A DNA stretch of 64,000 bases from Ailurus styani (taxonomy: Eukaryota > Chordata > Mammalia > Carnivora > Ailuridae). Below are positions 46,936-58,331 of this stretch, piece after piece. The notes below the pieces were generated by a model that worked only from the letters and a program-made list of their open reading frames with translations, made no database searches and had not been told where the DNA came from. The stretch spans positions 1 through 64,000 of the forward strand of contig LNAC01001957.1 in the NCBI GenBank assembly GCA_002007465.1, read 5' to 3'. A program made the translations under genes and the position numbers. Within the stretch, counting starts at the first letter, position 1. Every line of letters starts with the position of its first letter.

Positions 46936-47462
46936 ATTTTTTATAGAGTTTACTAAGATTAACTGGAATGATCCAAGGGATAGAGACATCTGGAGGGGAC
47001 AAATAAAAGAACAGGGCTCTTTACAATATAAGCAGACAAAACTTAAGAAGGGACAAATTTGGATTCTATAAAATCCTGAACAAGTTAGATAAAGGACACT
47101 TTTTTCAATTAAATGTTTGACTTAGTAACTATTAAGTAAATGTCTCTTATGCACCAATGCTAAGGATACAAGAACAAACAAGACTGACTTAGCATGTTTC
47201 ATTAACTAAAATATCGGTATTCCTGGCGTTGTAAAGGGTGGGACACCAGGGGACAAATCACCCAAAGTCTTGCAAGTTAGGGTGAGAACTTCACTTCTCA
47301 CATTTTAAGCGCAGTGGGAAGCCTTTGCCTTAAAAATTGTAAGCAGGAAAATGAAACAATCTGATGGGCATTTTGGTGAGATCATGCTGGTTCTTCTATG
47401 GAGAACAGAGTTAAGTAGGGAACCTAGTAGGAGACCAGTGCATCAGACCAGGTGGAAAATGA
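46936..47462. other. Unique sequence, nothing recognised
   Basis: No gene. Weak resemblance to old repeats only. Confidence 0.35.
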
Positions 47463-47640
47463 CATTGGCCTGGTGACCAGAATCACCTGGAGAGCTGTTT
47501 GTTAAAGCACAGATTTGGGGGCTCCACCCCTAGAGTTTCTGATTGTGCAGGTCTAGTGGTGTTGAAGGTAGAGGCTGGGTGGAGAATTTGCATTTCTAAG
47601 AAGTTCTCAATGATGCTGCTATTTGGAGACCACACTGAGA
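47463..47640. repeat. MER5-like hAT DNA transposon
   Basis: GACCAGAATCACCTGGAGAG, GGGGGCTCCACCCCTAGAGT and GCATTTCTAAGAAGTTCTCA followed by AGACCACACTGAGACTCACTG fit a MER5-type element. Confidence 0.75.
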
Positions 47641-48377
47641 CTCACTGAACTCTACTGTGGTAAGGACCTTGGAACAAAGTGGACTGATTTGAAATATAGT
47701 CTGGAGATAGCATTAAAAAGACATACTGATTACCAACACTGGGAAAGATTAGGACAAAGTCTATCCTTATGAATCTTGAATGAGATAAAATACTAGGATA
47801 TTCTAGGAAAAGGTATACTGACCCCATGAAACTCGAATGAAGTTAAAAGAATAAAAGCAAAAAAAAAATGCCTTTCTCACAGTAGACATTACCTGTATGC
47901 ACATATGCACATAATACACTCACCTATTCACACCGACAAATAAAAGCAAATATTTTTTGAAGTGTTTGAAAAGTTTGTGTATTATAGGACCAAAAGCAGC
48001 TCCTAGAAGTTTAGTGTCCTATGAATGGTTAAGCTTGAATAAGAGAGAGAGAGAAAAAAAAAAGCTTGAATAAGAGAGGGTAACTGTAGTTTTTTATGAT
48101 CCTTGGAATATCAGGTGAAAGGGGGGAACAGGGTGAACGAGCCTTGGGTGTGACTGAGTAGGTTCCTTTCTAGGGTTCTCAGAACACCAGACACTTACCC
48201 CTCCCGAAACAGCTCTTTGGCTCTTACACGCAGGGAAATGTCTGTATCTCTTCTAGAAAGGACTCCTCACCTTAGCACCTGCCTCCAGGACACTGCCAGG
48301 GTCTGTCGATCTTCCGCTTTATCCATCTACATTTTCTGTCCTCTTAGCCACTTTATTCCTGCCTTTTTGTGTAGCTC
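47641..48377. other. Unique, with a short direct duplication
   Basis: AAGCTTGAATAAGAGAG occurs at 48031-48047 and 48062-48078 around a GA/A-rich spacer. Possible L2-like text at 48280-48375. Confidence 0.5.
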
Positions 48378-48702
48378 TGTTAGGGGCTGAATGGTGTCCC
48401 TCAGACATTGATGTATTGAAGTCATCACCATTCCTCCCACCTCTGGAGTACCTTGGAGTGTGACCTTATTTGAAAATGAGGACCCTGCAGATTAGTTAAA
48501 TTAAGATGAGGTCATTAGGGTGGGTCGTAGTCTAATAAGACAGGAACAGATTCTACCTCAGAGCTCTCTAAAGGAGCCAACCCTACCACTACATTGGTTT
48601 CAGACTTCTAGCCTCCAGGATTGTGAGATTATAGAGTTCTGTGGGATAAGCCCGTCAGCATGTGGTACCTTCCACCAGCCCTAGAAAACTAATACGATAC
48701 CC
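48378..48702 (+). mobile_element. MLT1/MaLR-like LTR
   Basis: TGTTAGGGGCTGAATGGTGT, ACCTTGGAGTGTGACCTTAT, TTAAGATGAGGTCATTAGGG, CTAGCCTCCAGGATTGTGAG and a CTAGAAAACTAATACGATA end follow MaLR-type LTR order. Confidence 0.7.
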
Positions 48703-49030
48703 TCGTGGTGATATTTCAGTGCCATTGTCCATTTAGCTCTTAACTCTGCCTTTTTTCATCTCTCACATCTGCCCATCTTCTGTGTTCTGGAGCAGTGAGC
48801 CAACACTGACCCTTCCATAGAGTAGAGACCAGGTCTCCTCTGACCCGTCAGGGCACCATGTCCCAGACCCCCTTCTTTCTAGATGTAGGGTTCTTACACT
48901 CTCCCTCACTGGGCAACTGCCCCCTTAAGAGTTTGTTCTAGTTTGCTCTATGCTTTGTTCATCTTTGTGTCCTACCAATGATCCGAGTGCCTCTAACATG
49001 GCCCGTGTGTTTGTTGAATGAATAACAAAA
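48703..49030 (+). repeat. Possible L2 3' end
   Basis: ACAGAGTAGAGACCAGGTCT-type phrase (48818-48836), then GTGTGTTTGTTGAATGAATA at the end. The LTR may have split it. Confidence 0.4.
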
Positions 49031-50172
49031 TTTATGAGGTAGTCATTCTTCATCTATTTTCCCTTTGGTTAAATGGAAAAACTCAAGGGCTTTTGACCTT
49101 CACGTCAGTGTCTTTTCATCAGTACAATGAGTGGTTTATTTGGAAAGCATCTGTTTTTGGATCCCATTACTCAGTAAATGCGTATTCTTAATGAAAGTGA
49201 TCAGTGCAGATCAAGCTGACATCAACAGTAAAGATATGGAGGATTGCTTTGGTGTGCAAATGGAAATGGTTTGGTGCCAGGGGATAATGAATACAGGAGA
49301 ATTAGGACTGGGTTATTAAACTGAGGGGATGAAACTTGTCATTAGTTCCCACTGCTTCTTGGAGTTATTGTTAATAGCTGTTTGAGTGAGGAGCCGGGAA
49401 CATGTGGAGAAGAGGACGCGAAGAAACAAATGTGTAGATAACGTCTGCTCCCTGAGATATGTGGTATTTGGAATTGATCATCCTGCAGTTTTCGCTGAGA
49501 GGCTAGTGATTTTGAACTGATCTGTTTTCCCAAACTCAATCAGAGGTGCAGGCAGCTGACAGCCCTGCAGATTCCTCCTGGTCTCTGCACCCGACTTTGA
49601 TTTCCAATGAAATGTGAGGTTCATGTGCCGCATTTGGGTGCCAGATTCTGAAGAATGATCATCTTTATGTTTATCCAGGGAGGGGTTGTTCATGGAAGGG
49701 ATGGTGGTAAAATTACTATTCACATCAAATTACTTTTGAGAGAGGCACACCATTAATATTTAAACAGGGATAATCCTGGGAAAATGAGAGAGCACACTCA
49801 TTCTTTTGATGGACTGCCCAAAACCCTGTTAAAATTCAACTGAACTCCACCCTGAGTCCTTTCAATCAACATGAACTAAGTGCCCTTAATCATTAACCGT
49901 TAGCTTCTGCCAGGGCTTCACCTTTCTTTCTAGAACTTTCTGTACAACAAGAAAGATTCTCATTGAAAATCCAACATGATATTTTGGTCTATGTTGTTTG
50001 GTGAAGTATCCCCAATTTTCAAAATTAGTTTTAATTTCTTTATATTTAAAAAATGATTTGTAAAGGTTATGCTATTATCTCCCAACCACTCACTATGAAT
50101 AGTTAGAAAACTAGAGAGGGAGAAGACAGTAGGTACAATTAGAAAAATTAAACTCTTCATTAGTGGATATCC
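49031..50172. other. Unique sequence, possibly conserved in part
   Basis: 49740-49920 (TTAATATTTAAACAGGGATA, TTAATCATTAACCGTTAGCT) is low in repeats and AT-rich. No gene recognised. Confidence 0.3.
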
Positions 50173-50186
50173 AAAATGCAACTCCA
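50173..50186. repeat. Target-site duplication, left copy (pair 52467-52480)
   Basis: AAAATGCAACTCCA here and AAAATGCAGCTCCA on the right differ at one position. Confidence 0.85.
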
Positions 50187-52466
50187 TTTTGAATGTATTT
50201 TACGTACAGTGTGAGAAAGTGGTCCAGTTTCGTTCTTTTGCATGAAGATTTCCAGTTTTTCCAATACCGTTTGTTGAAGAGACTTTTTCCCATGTATTTT
50301 CTTGCCATCTTAGCTTTAGGTTAATTGACCATAAACATGTGGGCTCATTTTTGGACTCTGTTCTGTTCCATTGATCTTTGGGTCTGTTTTTGTGCCAGTA
50401 CCATACTACTTTGATTACTACAGCTTTGTAGTGTATCTTGAAATTTGGCAATGTGATACCTCTACTTCTGTTCTTTTTCAAGATTATTTTGGGTACTCAG
50501 GGTACTTCTGCTGTTCTATACAAACTTAAAGATTGTTTGTTCTGGTTCTGTGTTATTTTTGGTATTTTGATAGGGATTGCATTAACTATAGATTCCTTGG
50601 GGTGGTGTAGACATTTTAACAATATATGTCTTCCAATCCATGAGCATGGTTTATCTTTCCATTTGTTTGTGTCATCTTCAATTACTTTCATCAATATTTT
50701 ATAGTTTTCAGAGTACAGGTGTTTGACCTCCTTGGTTAAATTTATTTCTAGCAATTTGATTATTTTCAGTGCATTTGTAAATGGGATAATCTTGATTTTT
50801 CTTTCTGCTACTTCATTATTGGCATATTGAAATATAGCATAGTGCTATAAATTAATTTTGTATCCTGAAACTTTATTGAATTCATTTATCAGTTCTGGTA
50901 GATTTTTTGATGGATTCTTCAGGGTTTTCTATATATAGCATCACGTCATGTACAAATAGTGATAGTTTTACTACTTCCTCACCACTTTGGATGCCTTTTA
51001 TTTCTTACTGCTGTGGCTAAGACTTCTAGTACTACACTGAATACAAGTGGTGAGAGTAGACATCCTTATCTTGTTCCTGATCTTAGAGGAAAAGCCACCA
51101 GTTTTTTACCTTTGAGTATGATGTTAGCTATGGGTTTGTGGCCTTTATTATATTGAGGTATGTTCCCTCTAACCTTATTTTGTTGAGAGTTTTTAACTGT
51201 GAATGGATGTTGTACTTTGTCAGACGCTTTCTTACATCATACACAGAAGTAAACTCAAAATGGTTTAAAGACGCATATGTGAGACCTGAAGCCATAAAAT
51301 TCCTAGAAGAAAACATAAGCAGTAATTTCTTTGACTCGGTGGCCATAGAAACATTTTTTAGATAGGTCCCCCTGGCAAGGGAAACGAAAGCAAAATTAAA
51401 CTATTAGGACTACACCAAGCACCAAAATAAAACCTTTTACGCAACAAAGGAAGCCATGAACAAAACAAAAAGGCAACCTATTGAATAGGAGAAGATATTT
51501 GCCAATTATATATCCAATAAGGGAGTAGTATCTAAAATATAAAAATAGTAGATACAAATCAACACCTAAAAACCACAAATAACCCAATTAAAAAATGGAC
51601 AGACTTAAATAGGCATTTTTCCAAAGAAGACATACAGATGGCCAACAGACACATGAGAAGATGCTCAACTTCACTAATCACCAGGGAAATGCAACTTAAA
51701 ACCACAAGGAGATACCATCTCACACCCGTCAGAATGGCTAAGATTAAAAATAAATAAATAAAAAACTACAAGAAACAACAAGTGTTGGCAAGGATGTAGA
51801 GAAAAAGGAACCTCACGCAGTGGTGATGAGAATACAAATTGGTGCGGCCACTGTGGAAAACCATGTGGAGGCCCCTTAAAATATTAAAAATGGAATTACC
51901 ATATGACCCAGGATTGCCACTACTGGGTTTACTCAAAGAAAATGAAAACACAAATTTGAAAAGATATATGCACACCTCTGTTAATTGCAGTGTTATGTAC
52001 AATAGCCAACAAATGGAAGTAACCCAAGTGTCCATTGGTAGATGAATGGATAAAGAAGATGTGATCTATTTTAATGGAATATTACTCACCCATAAAAGAG
52101 AATCAAATCTTGCCATTTGCAACAACATTGATGGACCTAGAAGGTATAATGCTAAGAGAAATAAGTTAATCAGAGAAAGACAAATACCTTATGATTTCAC
52201 TCATATGTGAAATTTAAGAAGCAAAACAAGCTAATAAACAGAACAAAAGAGACAAAAAACTCAGACTCTTAAAAAGAGAGAACAAACTGATGGTTGGCAG
52301 AGGGGAGGTGGATGGGGGAATGGGTCAAATAGGTGAAGGGAATGAAAAGTACACTTGCTTTGATGAGCACTAAGAAATGTATAGAATTGCTGAATCATTA
52401 TATTGTACAAAACTTGCAACTAGTATAACACTGTATATGAATTGTACTTGAATTAAAAAATTTTTG
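50187..52466 (+). mobile_element. 5'-truncated, 5'-inverted L1 (twin-primed)
   Basis: 50187 to about 51230 is L1 ORF2 in reverse complement. The minus strand runs from the reverse-transcriptase region (TTTGACAAAGTACAACATCC-like at 51225) down to the ORF2 C-terminal part near 50190. From about 51236 the plus strand continues forward (ACTCAAAATGGTTTAAAGAC) through the ORF2 end, the 3' UTR (CACTGTGGAAAACCATGTGG) and an A-rich tail at 52455. The two arms meet at nearly the same L1 coordinate, sharing an ATACA...CTCAAAATGG-like stretch. A 14-bp duplication flanks the whole. Open frames inside are ORF2 debris. Confidence 0.9.
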
Positions 52467-52480
52467 AAAATGCAGCTCCA
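52467..52480. repeat. Target-site duplication, right copy (pair 50173-50186)
   Basis: One-mismatch 14-bp partner of the left copy. Confidence 0.85.
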
Positions 52481-52529
52481 AAAAAGTAGAAAATCACCCA
52501 AAGGTGCACAAAGTTCGTGGAGATGGTAA

Positions 52530-52765
52530 TGTGAGAAAGCGTGTGGCATTTGGAATAAAAATGCCTTAGGTTAAATTCCAGCTTGATCTTCCCTAGATGT
52601 GGGGCAGTGGGAATGTCATTTTTCATGTCTCTGAACCACAGTTTTCCTATCCCTAGAATGGGGCTAATGTGTGCGGGATTTTTGTGAGGATTGAGTAAGT
52701 AACGCATAGAAAGTGCAGACTACAGGGCTTGACATGTTAGTGCTCAGTTTATAGTAGCTGGTGTT
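52530..52765 (+). repeat. MIR element
   Basis: GCGTGTGGCATTTGGAATAA, TCTCTGAACCACAGTTTTCC and AGAATGGGGCTAATGTGTGC are in MIR order; the tail has GTTAGTGCTCAGTTTATAGTA. Confidence 0.8.
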
Positions 52766-52839
52766 ATTAAACCACGCATACCCTGATTGTACAGCCACTC
52801 ATTTAGATCAGCTGTGAGTATTCTGATAGAATATTCTTA

Positions 52840-53025
52840 ATTATAGGAAGCAAACTAAGGGTTGCTGGAGGGGAGGTGGGTGGTGGTTGGAGTAATTGGG
52901 TGATGGGCATTAAGGAGGGCACTTGTGGTGAACACTGGGTGTTAGATGCAGATGATAAATTATTGAACTCTACATTTGAAACTAATGAGGTGCTATAAGT
53001 TGGCTAATTGAATTTAAACAAAAAA
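52840..53025 (+). mobile_element. Short young L1 3' end with 12-bp duplication
   Basis: TAACTAAGGGTTGCTGG-like text, GAGGTGGGTGGTGGTTGGAG, TGGGTGATGGGCATTAAGGA, ACTGGGTGTTAGATGCAGAT and GTTGGCTAATTGAATTTAAA are the terminal carnivore L1 3' UTR. AGAATATTCTTA flanks it exactly at 52828-52839 and 53026-53037. Confidence 0.9.
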
Positions 53026-53037
53026 AGAATATTCTTA

Positions 53038-54317
53038 TATAATGGTTCTGGTACATCTCTGAACATGAATGACCACCCCCCAACCCATGCTGAAATTTGT
53101 TCCTTTGTGTGTGTGCAATCTACTAAATCATTTTAAGAAGAAAATCAGAATTTTTCAGAAATTCTTGCCAAGCTGAAAGATGAACCAAAACTATTTATCA
53201 TGAGATGGACCTTGTTGTCTGTGTTGTCTCCTGTGGCCTGAATATAGTAAAACTAAACGATCGCTGGAAAACACAGTGTGTAGCAAAGACTTGTCAGAAT
53301 TTAGTTCACAGAAAAATCAGGAAATGAGTTTTCCAAATGATCATTATATGAAGATATTTATCTTCAAACTATATCCTACGTGCAGGAAATAGGCTCTTAA
53401 CGCTGTTGGTTTCTATGACCTGACGTCTTTATCATGAGTCTTCTCCATGTAGCTCCTGAATGTTTGGCCGTCATACAGTGTGTGTACCACGGCCCATTGG
53501 TGGTTGCATAGGAGGGTGACTCTGGGCAGGAGACAGTGTGTAAAGGGATAGCAACTAATTTCTTCATAGTTTCTATGTATCTGTCCAAAAGGAATTCTTT
53601 CTTACTGAGAGTCTAATGAGGACGAGACGTCGTACCACCAGAATAGAACGTGCGTCCCACTCTACCTCTATGTAAACTCTAAGTGCGGGAGCCAGTCAGC
53701 GGGGGTTCTTTCAAGGGGTGCTGCTGCCGCATTTGAGAAGGAGGAGTTTGCCTAAAGAGAGCAAAGCTCTAAGGGGAGAGTGGAAGGATCCATGGTAGGT
53801 GAAGAGGATGAGCGCTAGGCATCTTCAGATGGGGGAGAAAGAAACTTGGCAGAATCAAAAAGGAGAGTGGCAAGGGGAAGGGAAAAGGTAGTAGAAGTGG
53901 CCTGGGCTGAGGGGTATGACCGCAGCTGTCATGGGGGTAGAAGCCATGAATGGAAAGGACCCCCAGTATCTCCTGAAGGCACAGACATTACCATCAGTAT
54001 CCCTGCCAAAAGACCAACGTAGCCTTAGAGACAAAAATGGCTGACCAAAACGTAGGAAATTGGAATTGATAGCTTCGGATTGCAACGATGGAATAAACTG
54101 TGGTTTATATAAATGTGGCAGATATTCCTCCACAAAGCTCAAAGTCAGTTTTCTTTGTTTTTTTGAAATCAAGCATAGTTAGGCTCTGGGCCTCTCCACC
54201 AGGGTCAACAAAAAGCCCAATACCAGTCGCTTTTCGGGAGCCCCTCTCACTCCCTTGAGGTCATACCGGAGCCTTGTGGTCTATACTGTCCATGGATTTA
54301 GGACAAATCAGAGGTCC
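53038..54317. other. Unique sequence, no gene recognised
   Basis: The 105-codon minus frame (53855-54172) has no recognised domain. 53640-53960 is purine-rich. Confidence 0.35.
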
Positions 54318-54464
54318 TTAGTCCTGTGGCAGCTGCTCCTCATGTTCCTCATTCCTTCCTGTGCATTCCTCTGAGGGTGGTTGTGCCTCTCCCTCAGGTT
54401 CGTGGGGAACAACCACAGGAGGGTCGCCTCCATCAGCTGAGAATACCTTCTTTAGACCTTTAGG
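54318..54464 (-). pseudogene. Short acidic, Pro/Glu-rich frame, unidentified
   Basis: In one minus frame, 48 codons end in a stop (plus-strand positions 54318-54320) and encode an acidic, Pro/Glu/Gly-rich segment (motifs SADGGDPPVVVPHEPEGE and CTGRNEEHEEQLPQD). The composition looks more protein-like than the surrounding frames. Upstream is an in-frame stop at about 54465. There is no start, no splice signal and no family recognised. It could be chance or the tail of a decayed retrocopy. Confidence 0.2.
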
Positions 54465-54950
54465 TCAGAAGTAACAAATTTCCGTTGTACTTGAGCCACC
54501 ACATATTCTTAAATGGGTTTCGCTGACACGGTTACAGCAGCTTAGCCTACCCCAACTAGGCCTTTTGTATAGTATTTCCTAGACTTGTCTGTAGCTCAAG
54601 CTCTGCCCTATATGACACATTTTTCCAGGAAAGGAAGTGGGGAACCTGGTAACTCATCTATATTCCATAAAGCAAATCACTAGGAAAAAGTTGTGAAATA
54701 TAATTCCATGTGTATTGCCAGGGCCATAAAATACGGGTGGTGATTATAACAAAGAACATCAGTTCAGGATTAAGTGTTCAGAGTCAAGAAACAGCTTCAG
54801 AGGCCAGGAGATCTGCAGAACTCTTTCCAGAATTAGCAAGTAGAGTGGACAGTTAGCCCTTTGCAAATCTCCTGAGAAATCCAGAAACAAAGATATATTT
54901 ACAGTGCATTTGTACATCTGAAGAAGCAACGACTAAGAACTTTCTTAATA
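54465..54950. other. Unidentified; possible old LTR-like edge at 54480-54560
   Basis: The reverse strand near 54510-54550 has text like GCTGCTGTAACCGTGTCAGC, reminiscent of old LTR ends. Confidence 0.3.
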
Positions 54951-54967
54951 AAAAGAAACTGGGATGG

Positions 54968-55115
54968 GGCACCTGGGTGGCTCAGTGGGTTAAAGGCTCT
55001 GCTTTCGGCTCAGGTCATGATCTCAGGGTCCTGGGATCGAGCCCCATATCGGGCTCTCTGCTCGGCAGGGAGCCTGCTTCCTCCTCTCTCTCTGCCTGCC
55101 TCTCTGCCTACTTGT

Positions 55116-55159
<44 letters not shown>

Positions 55160-55205
55160 TCTCTCTCTGTGTCAAATAAAGAAATAAAATCTTAAAAAAA
55201 AAAAG
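54968..55205 (+). mobile_element. Young carnivore SINE, expanded CT tail
   Basis: GGCACCTGGGTGGCTCAGTG head, CATGATCTCAGGGTCCTGGG, the mustelid-style tail, a (CT)n run at 55118-55168, and AAATAAAGAAATAAAATC. The 17-bp duplication AAAAGAAACTGGGATGG lies at 54951-54967 and 55206-55222. Confidence 0.97.
55118..55168 (+). repeat. CT microsatellite inside SINE tail
   Basis: About 50 bp of CT with a CCCT interruption. The other young copies have only short CT runs. Confidence 0.95.
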
Positions 55206-55222
55206 AAAAGAAACTGGGATGG

Positions 55223-56129
55223 AAAAAAAAGAAAGAAACTGGAACATAAGCCCACTACACACGTACGGTGTTTATATAGATTTATACCCAAATTAATTAT
55301 AGTAAAACATGTATATAGTTCTCATTACCTAAGTTGGGCTCCAATCACATGTAGTATTTTTATCATTCCTGTGAAATCCCAATTTCATTAACCATGCAGT
55401 TATTATTGCATATCGATATCTGGACTGAAAGAATGCTATCTGACCATTTTCGTAGAGACCCTAGTCCCCCAAGAGGGCAAAAACGAAGCACAGTCTTCTG
55501 ATAAAATATAATATTAACTACATTTGTCTCTATCTGGGCATCCCGAACTTTACGGGGCTATTTAATTATTCATCCAAATGTGAAATTTTAATATTTCAGA
55601 ATTTGGACAAATTTAAAAAAATACAGACTCGAGGTAAGCCACACTGAGAATTTGGCCCCAAATACCCATTATTATTGATATTCTAGGTACACTTGAAATT
55701 CATAATCATTTCCCTGTAGCAGCAATCAAGTTATTTTTATTTGAAAAGAACTATGAATGGTAGAACTGGGTATAAGGAGGAAATACTTCCGTTTCCATCA
55801 TTATATTTCTTACCACTAGGTATCACTGGGGCCTGATTTGTGGCAAGGCACATTGTAAGAACACGGCAATTATTTATTGAATAAGTGATGGAAAGAAAGA
55901 TGGAGCGAGAAAGATTCAGACCAGAAAGGAGTGTTGGTCTTAATGGTAGCAACCCTAACAAAGTCTACTGTACAGACAACAGAACAAGGGAATGTCAGAT
56001 GTCTTCAGGGGATAAATTCTGGGCTATGAGGACGGGTCATTACACAGACCTCCTCCAACCTCTGTCCATCCTGGGCTGCTCTGCCTGCCTGGAACCCTCA
56101 CTGCATTTTTTTATATTGTTGTTTTTTTA
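55223..56129. other. Unique AT-rich sequence, no gene
   Basis: No repeat recognised. Confidence 0.3.
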
Positions 56130-56800
56130 ATTAAGCAGCTAGGTTAGTGCCTGGGTTAATAATATTAATGACATTCTGAGTCTTGATTTTTCTCCATTTT
56201 TAATCAGAAATGGAGGCATGTCTTTTTAATCGTTTTAATGATTTCTAATTTTAGGAATGTTTATGAAATCAAATAGTCTGCATTTTAATGACACTATGGG
56301 TATCAATATTGGGAGATTTTTCTATTTTAGAAATACCCTAGTTTCCAGTAGAACACAAAATGTATGTAAGATTTACATAGCCTTGTAAAATTTCCATTCG
56401 TTTATCCTCACAAAATGAAATAGATTGGATGTCTTATTCTATTAACCTTTTTTTAAAGCAGGCTCTGCTTCTTAGCTCTCAGTGGAATTTTAAAGTATTG
56501 TTAACTCACAAATCAACAGTGTGATTATAAAGCTTCTTGAAGCCAATCACCAGAATGCATTAAGTAACTAGCAAGATTACATGGTGTTTCTAGCCTAATG
56601 TGGCACAATTCAGATAGCAATAATTGGTGCCCAGTGAAGAAAAGTATCTGTCAAATCAATAAGCTTACTCGTGTACATTGATAACTGAGCCTGGCTGTTA
56701 AAAGTCATTGATTATCTTGAGAACAGCTATTAAAGGAAAGAGACCAATAAGCTGACTGGGACGTTTTACTCTAATAAAAAGTAGCTCTGCTAAAGTAAAT
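56130..56800. promoter_or_regulatory. Possible conserved non-coding block(s)
   Basis: Non-repetitive AT-rich sequence with TAAT and Sox/Pbx-like words (GTTAATAATATTAATGACAT, TTTTAATGATTTCTAATTTT, AGCAATAATTGGTGCCCAGT, GTCATTGATTATCTTGAGAA). The appearance is enhancer-like. Conservation not testable here. Confidence 0.25.
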
Positions 56801-57275
56801 AATTGTTGTTTCTAAGCAATAAGTCAAATGTCTGGAAGAGCCCATCAGTCATGTCCCAAAGCAGACCTCCTCCATCATGCTGGCCTGCTCAACCTGCACA
56901 TGTTTCCTTCCGACTCTGTTCTGCTGGGTTTGGTGGCAGAAGACAGCATGGGGGAGGACGTGTTTTTGACGTCCTAGCACAGTGTTGTGCTAGATTTGGC
57001 ATATTGGCATTCTTCGCATCATCGTCCAGTCCTTTCTACATTCCCTGGTGTTGTGGAAGCCTCAGCCTGGCCTCCCCACCCCCACGATCCCTCCTACTCC
57101 ACAGTCCAAAGACTTAAAGAGAAGGTGGCACCAACTACCTCTTCTGAGTTCTTAGGTTATAGAAGCACAGACCAAAGAAATGACTACCAAATCGGTTTGT
57201 AGACTTAAAGGGCCTATGATGACCAGGGCTGCACTTGTAACCTGGTTACCCCCTGCTTCCAGTGCAATAAGGGTG
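56801..57275. other. Unidentified; possible 3' UTR of pseudogene candidate
   Basis: If 57276-57614 is a minus-strand retrocopy, this would be its 3' side. No A-tail or duplication was recognised. Confidence 0.25.
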
Positions 57276-57614
57276 TCATGATGGTGCTTTGGATTTCTGG
57301 GTGTCAGTGTCCATTTGGATTCTGTGTTCAGTGGTTTTGGGGATGCTGATGTAGTCCCTTTTCCCTGCTTCGCACTCACTCAAGAAAATGGCCGTCGGTC
57401 CCTTTGCAGAACTGGGGGTGTTGTTGCCATTGCACTGGCCAGTTCCTGCAGCACCCTTATCCAGGGGACCCATCTCTTCTTTAGTCAGGCAGTTCCCCCG
57501 GGAAAGCCAACTCTGGTTTGGAAACTGGGCAGTTGATCATGGCTTTTCATCAGAGTCATTTCCCTCAACTTCTTGATCATCACATTGGTCCAGCTCAAAA
57601 AGCCCTCTTCTCAT
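57276..57614 (-). pseudogene. Candidate decayed coding sequence, unidentified
   Basis: A minus-strand frame from an ATG (57612-57614) to a stop (57276-57278) is open except for one TGA at 57537-57539. It gives 25 codons before the stop and 86 after. The product looks protein-like: an acidic start (ELDQCDDQEVEGNDSDEK), then KEEMGPLDKGAAGTGQCNGN, SSAKGPTAIFLSECEAGKRD and a polar C-terminus ending QKSKAPS. I do not recognise the family and name no function. No introns or signal peptide are seen, and the flank at 57615 onward looks like an old repeat. A broken retrocopy or chance are both possible. Confidence 0.3.
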
Positions 57615-58319
57615 CCCAGTTGTTATGGGTTGGGTTCCCTAAGAAACAGATGCTAAAGTGCAATCTGCATGTTTGTTTTAGAGCACCCTGCGGTCAATAC
57701 TTGTGAAAGGGAAGGAATCAGGAGTGGGATAGGGGAGAAGGTGTGTGGGGGGACATTACTTACCCAGAACTCTAGAATACTGAGCCAGAACTCCAGAGTC
57801 CTTTGGATGAACTAAGAGCCAGGCTTTTATAATTCCTGAAAGTCACTGTATATGGGCAATTCCTGGAAAGAGTTGTGACTTTGAAGCAGGTCTCTGAAGC
57901 TGAGGCCATCGCTGAAGGGGCGGGCCATTTGTTCTCCTTCATGCGAGGGATCTGGACAGCATACCCCATGTGCATCACAGTATCCATGTCCTTTATCATC
58001 TGAACCAGAGCCTCTTTTGTGAATGAAAGGGGGCATTACTAAATCTGGTGTGGTAACAATAGGCGTGTACCAGGACTGTCTGTCCCAGGCAGATTTGAGT
58101 GTGTGTTCACTCTTGCTAACACACTCTGGTGACATTCCCCCCCCTCTGAACCCCCCACACACTCTGACAGACCACCTCAACACACAGTGATGTGCTGATG
58201 CAAAAGCCTGCATCCCTGTGTTGCTCTTGGAACCTCTACTTATCAGCTTTCGGGAGGGATCAGGTCTTGGAAGGATACTAACAAGGATATAGTATGAAGC
58301 AACTCCGTGAGTTTGCTGA
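57615..58319. other. Possible old LTR-like repeat, then unidentified
   Basis: GTTGGGTTCCCTAAGAAACA and AGGTGTGTGGGG-type text resemble an old LTR read in the plus direction. A C-rich run with CCCCCCACACACTC lies near 58137-58162. The 128-codon minus frame (57827-58213) is not recognised. Confidence 0.3.
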
Positions 58320-58331
58320 CTGTAAGAAACA

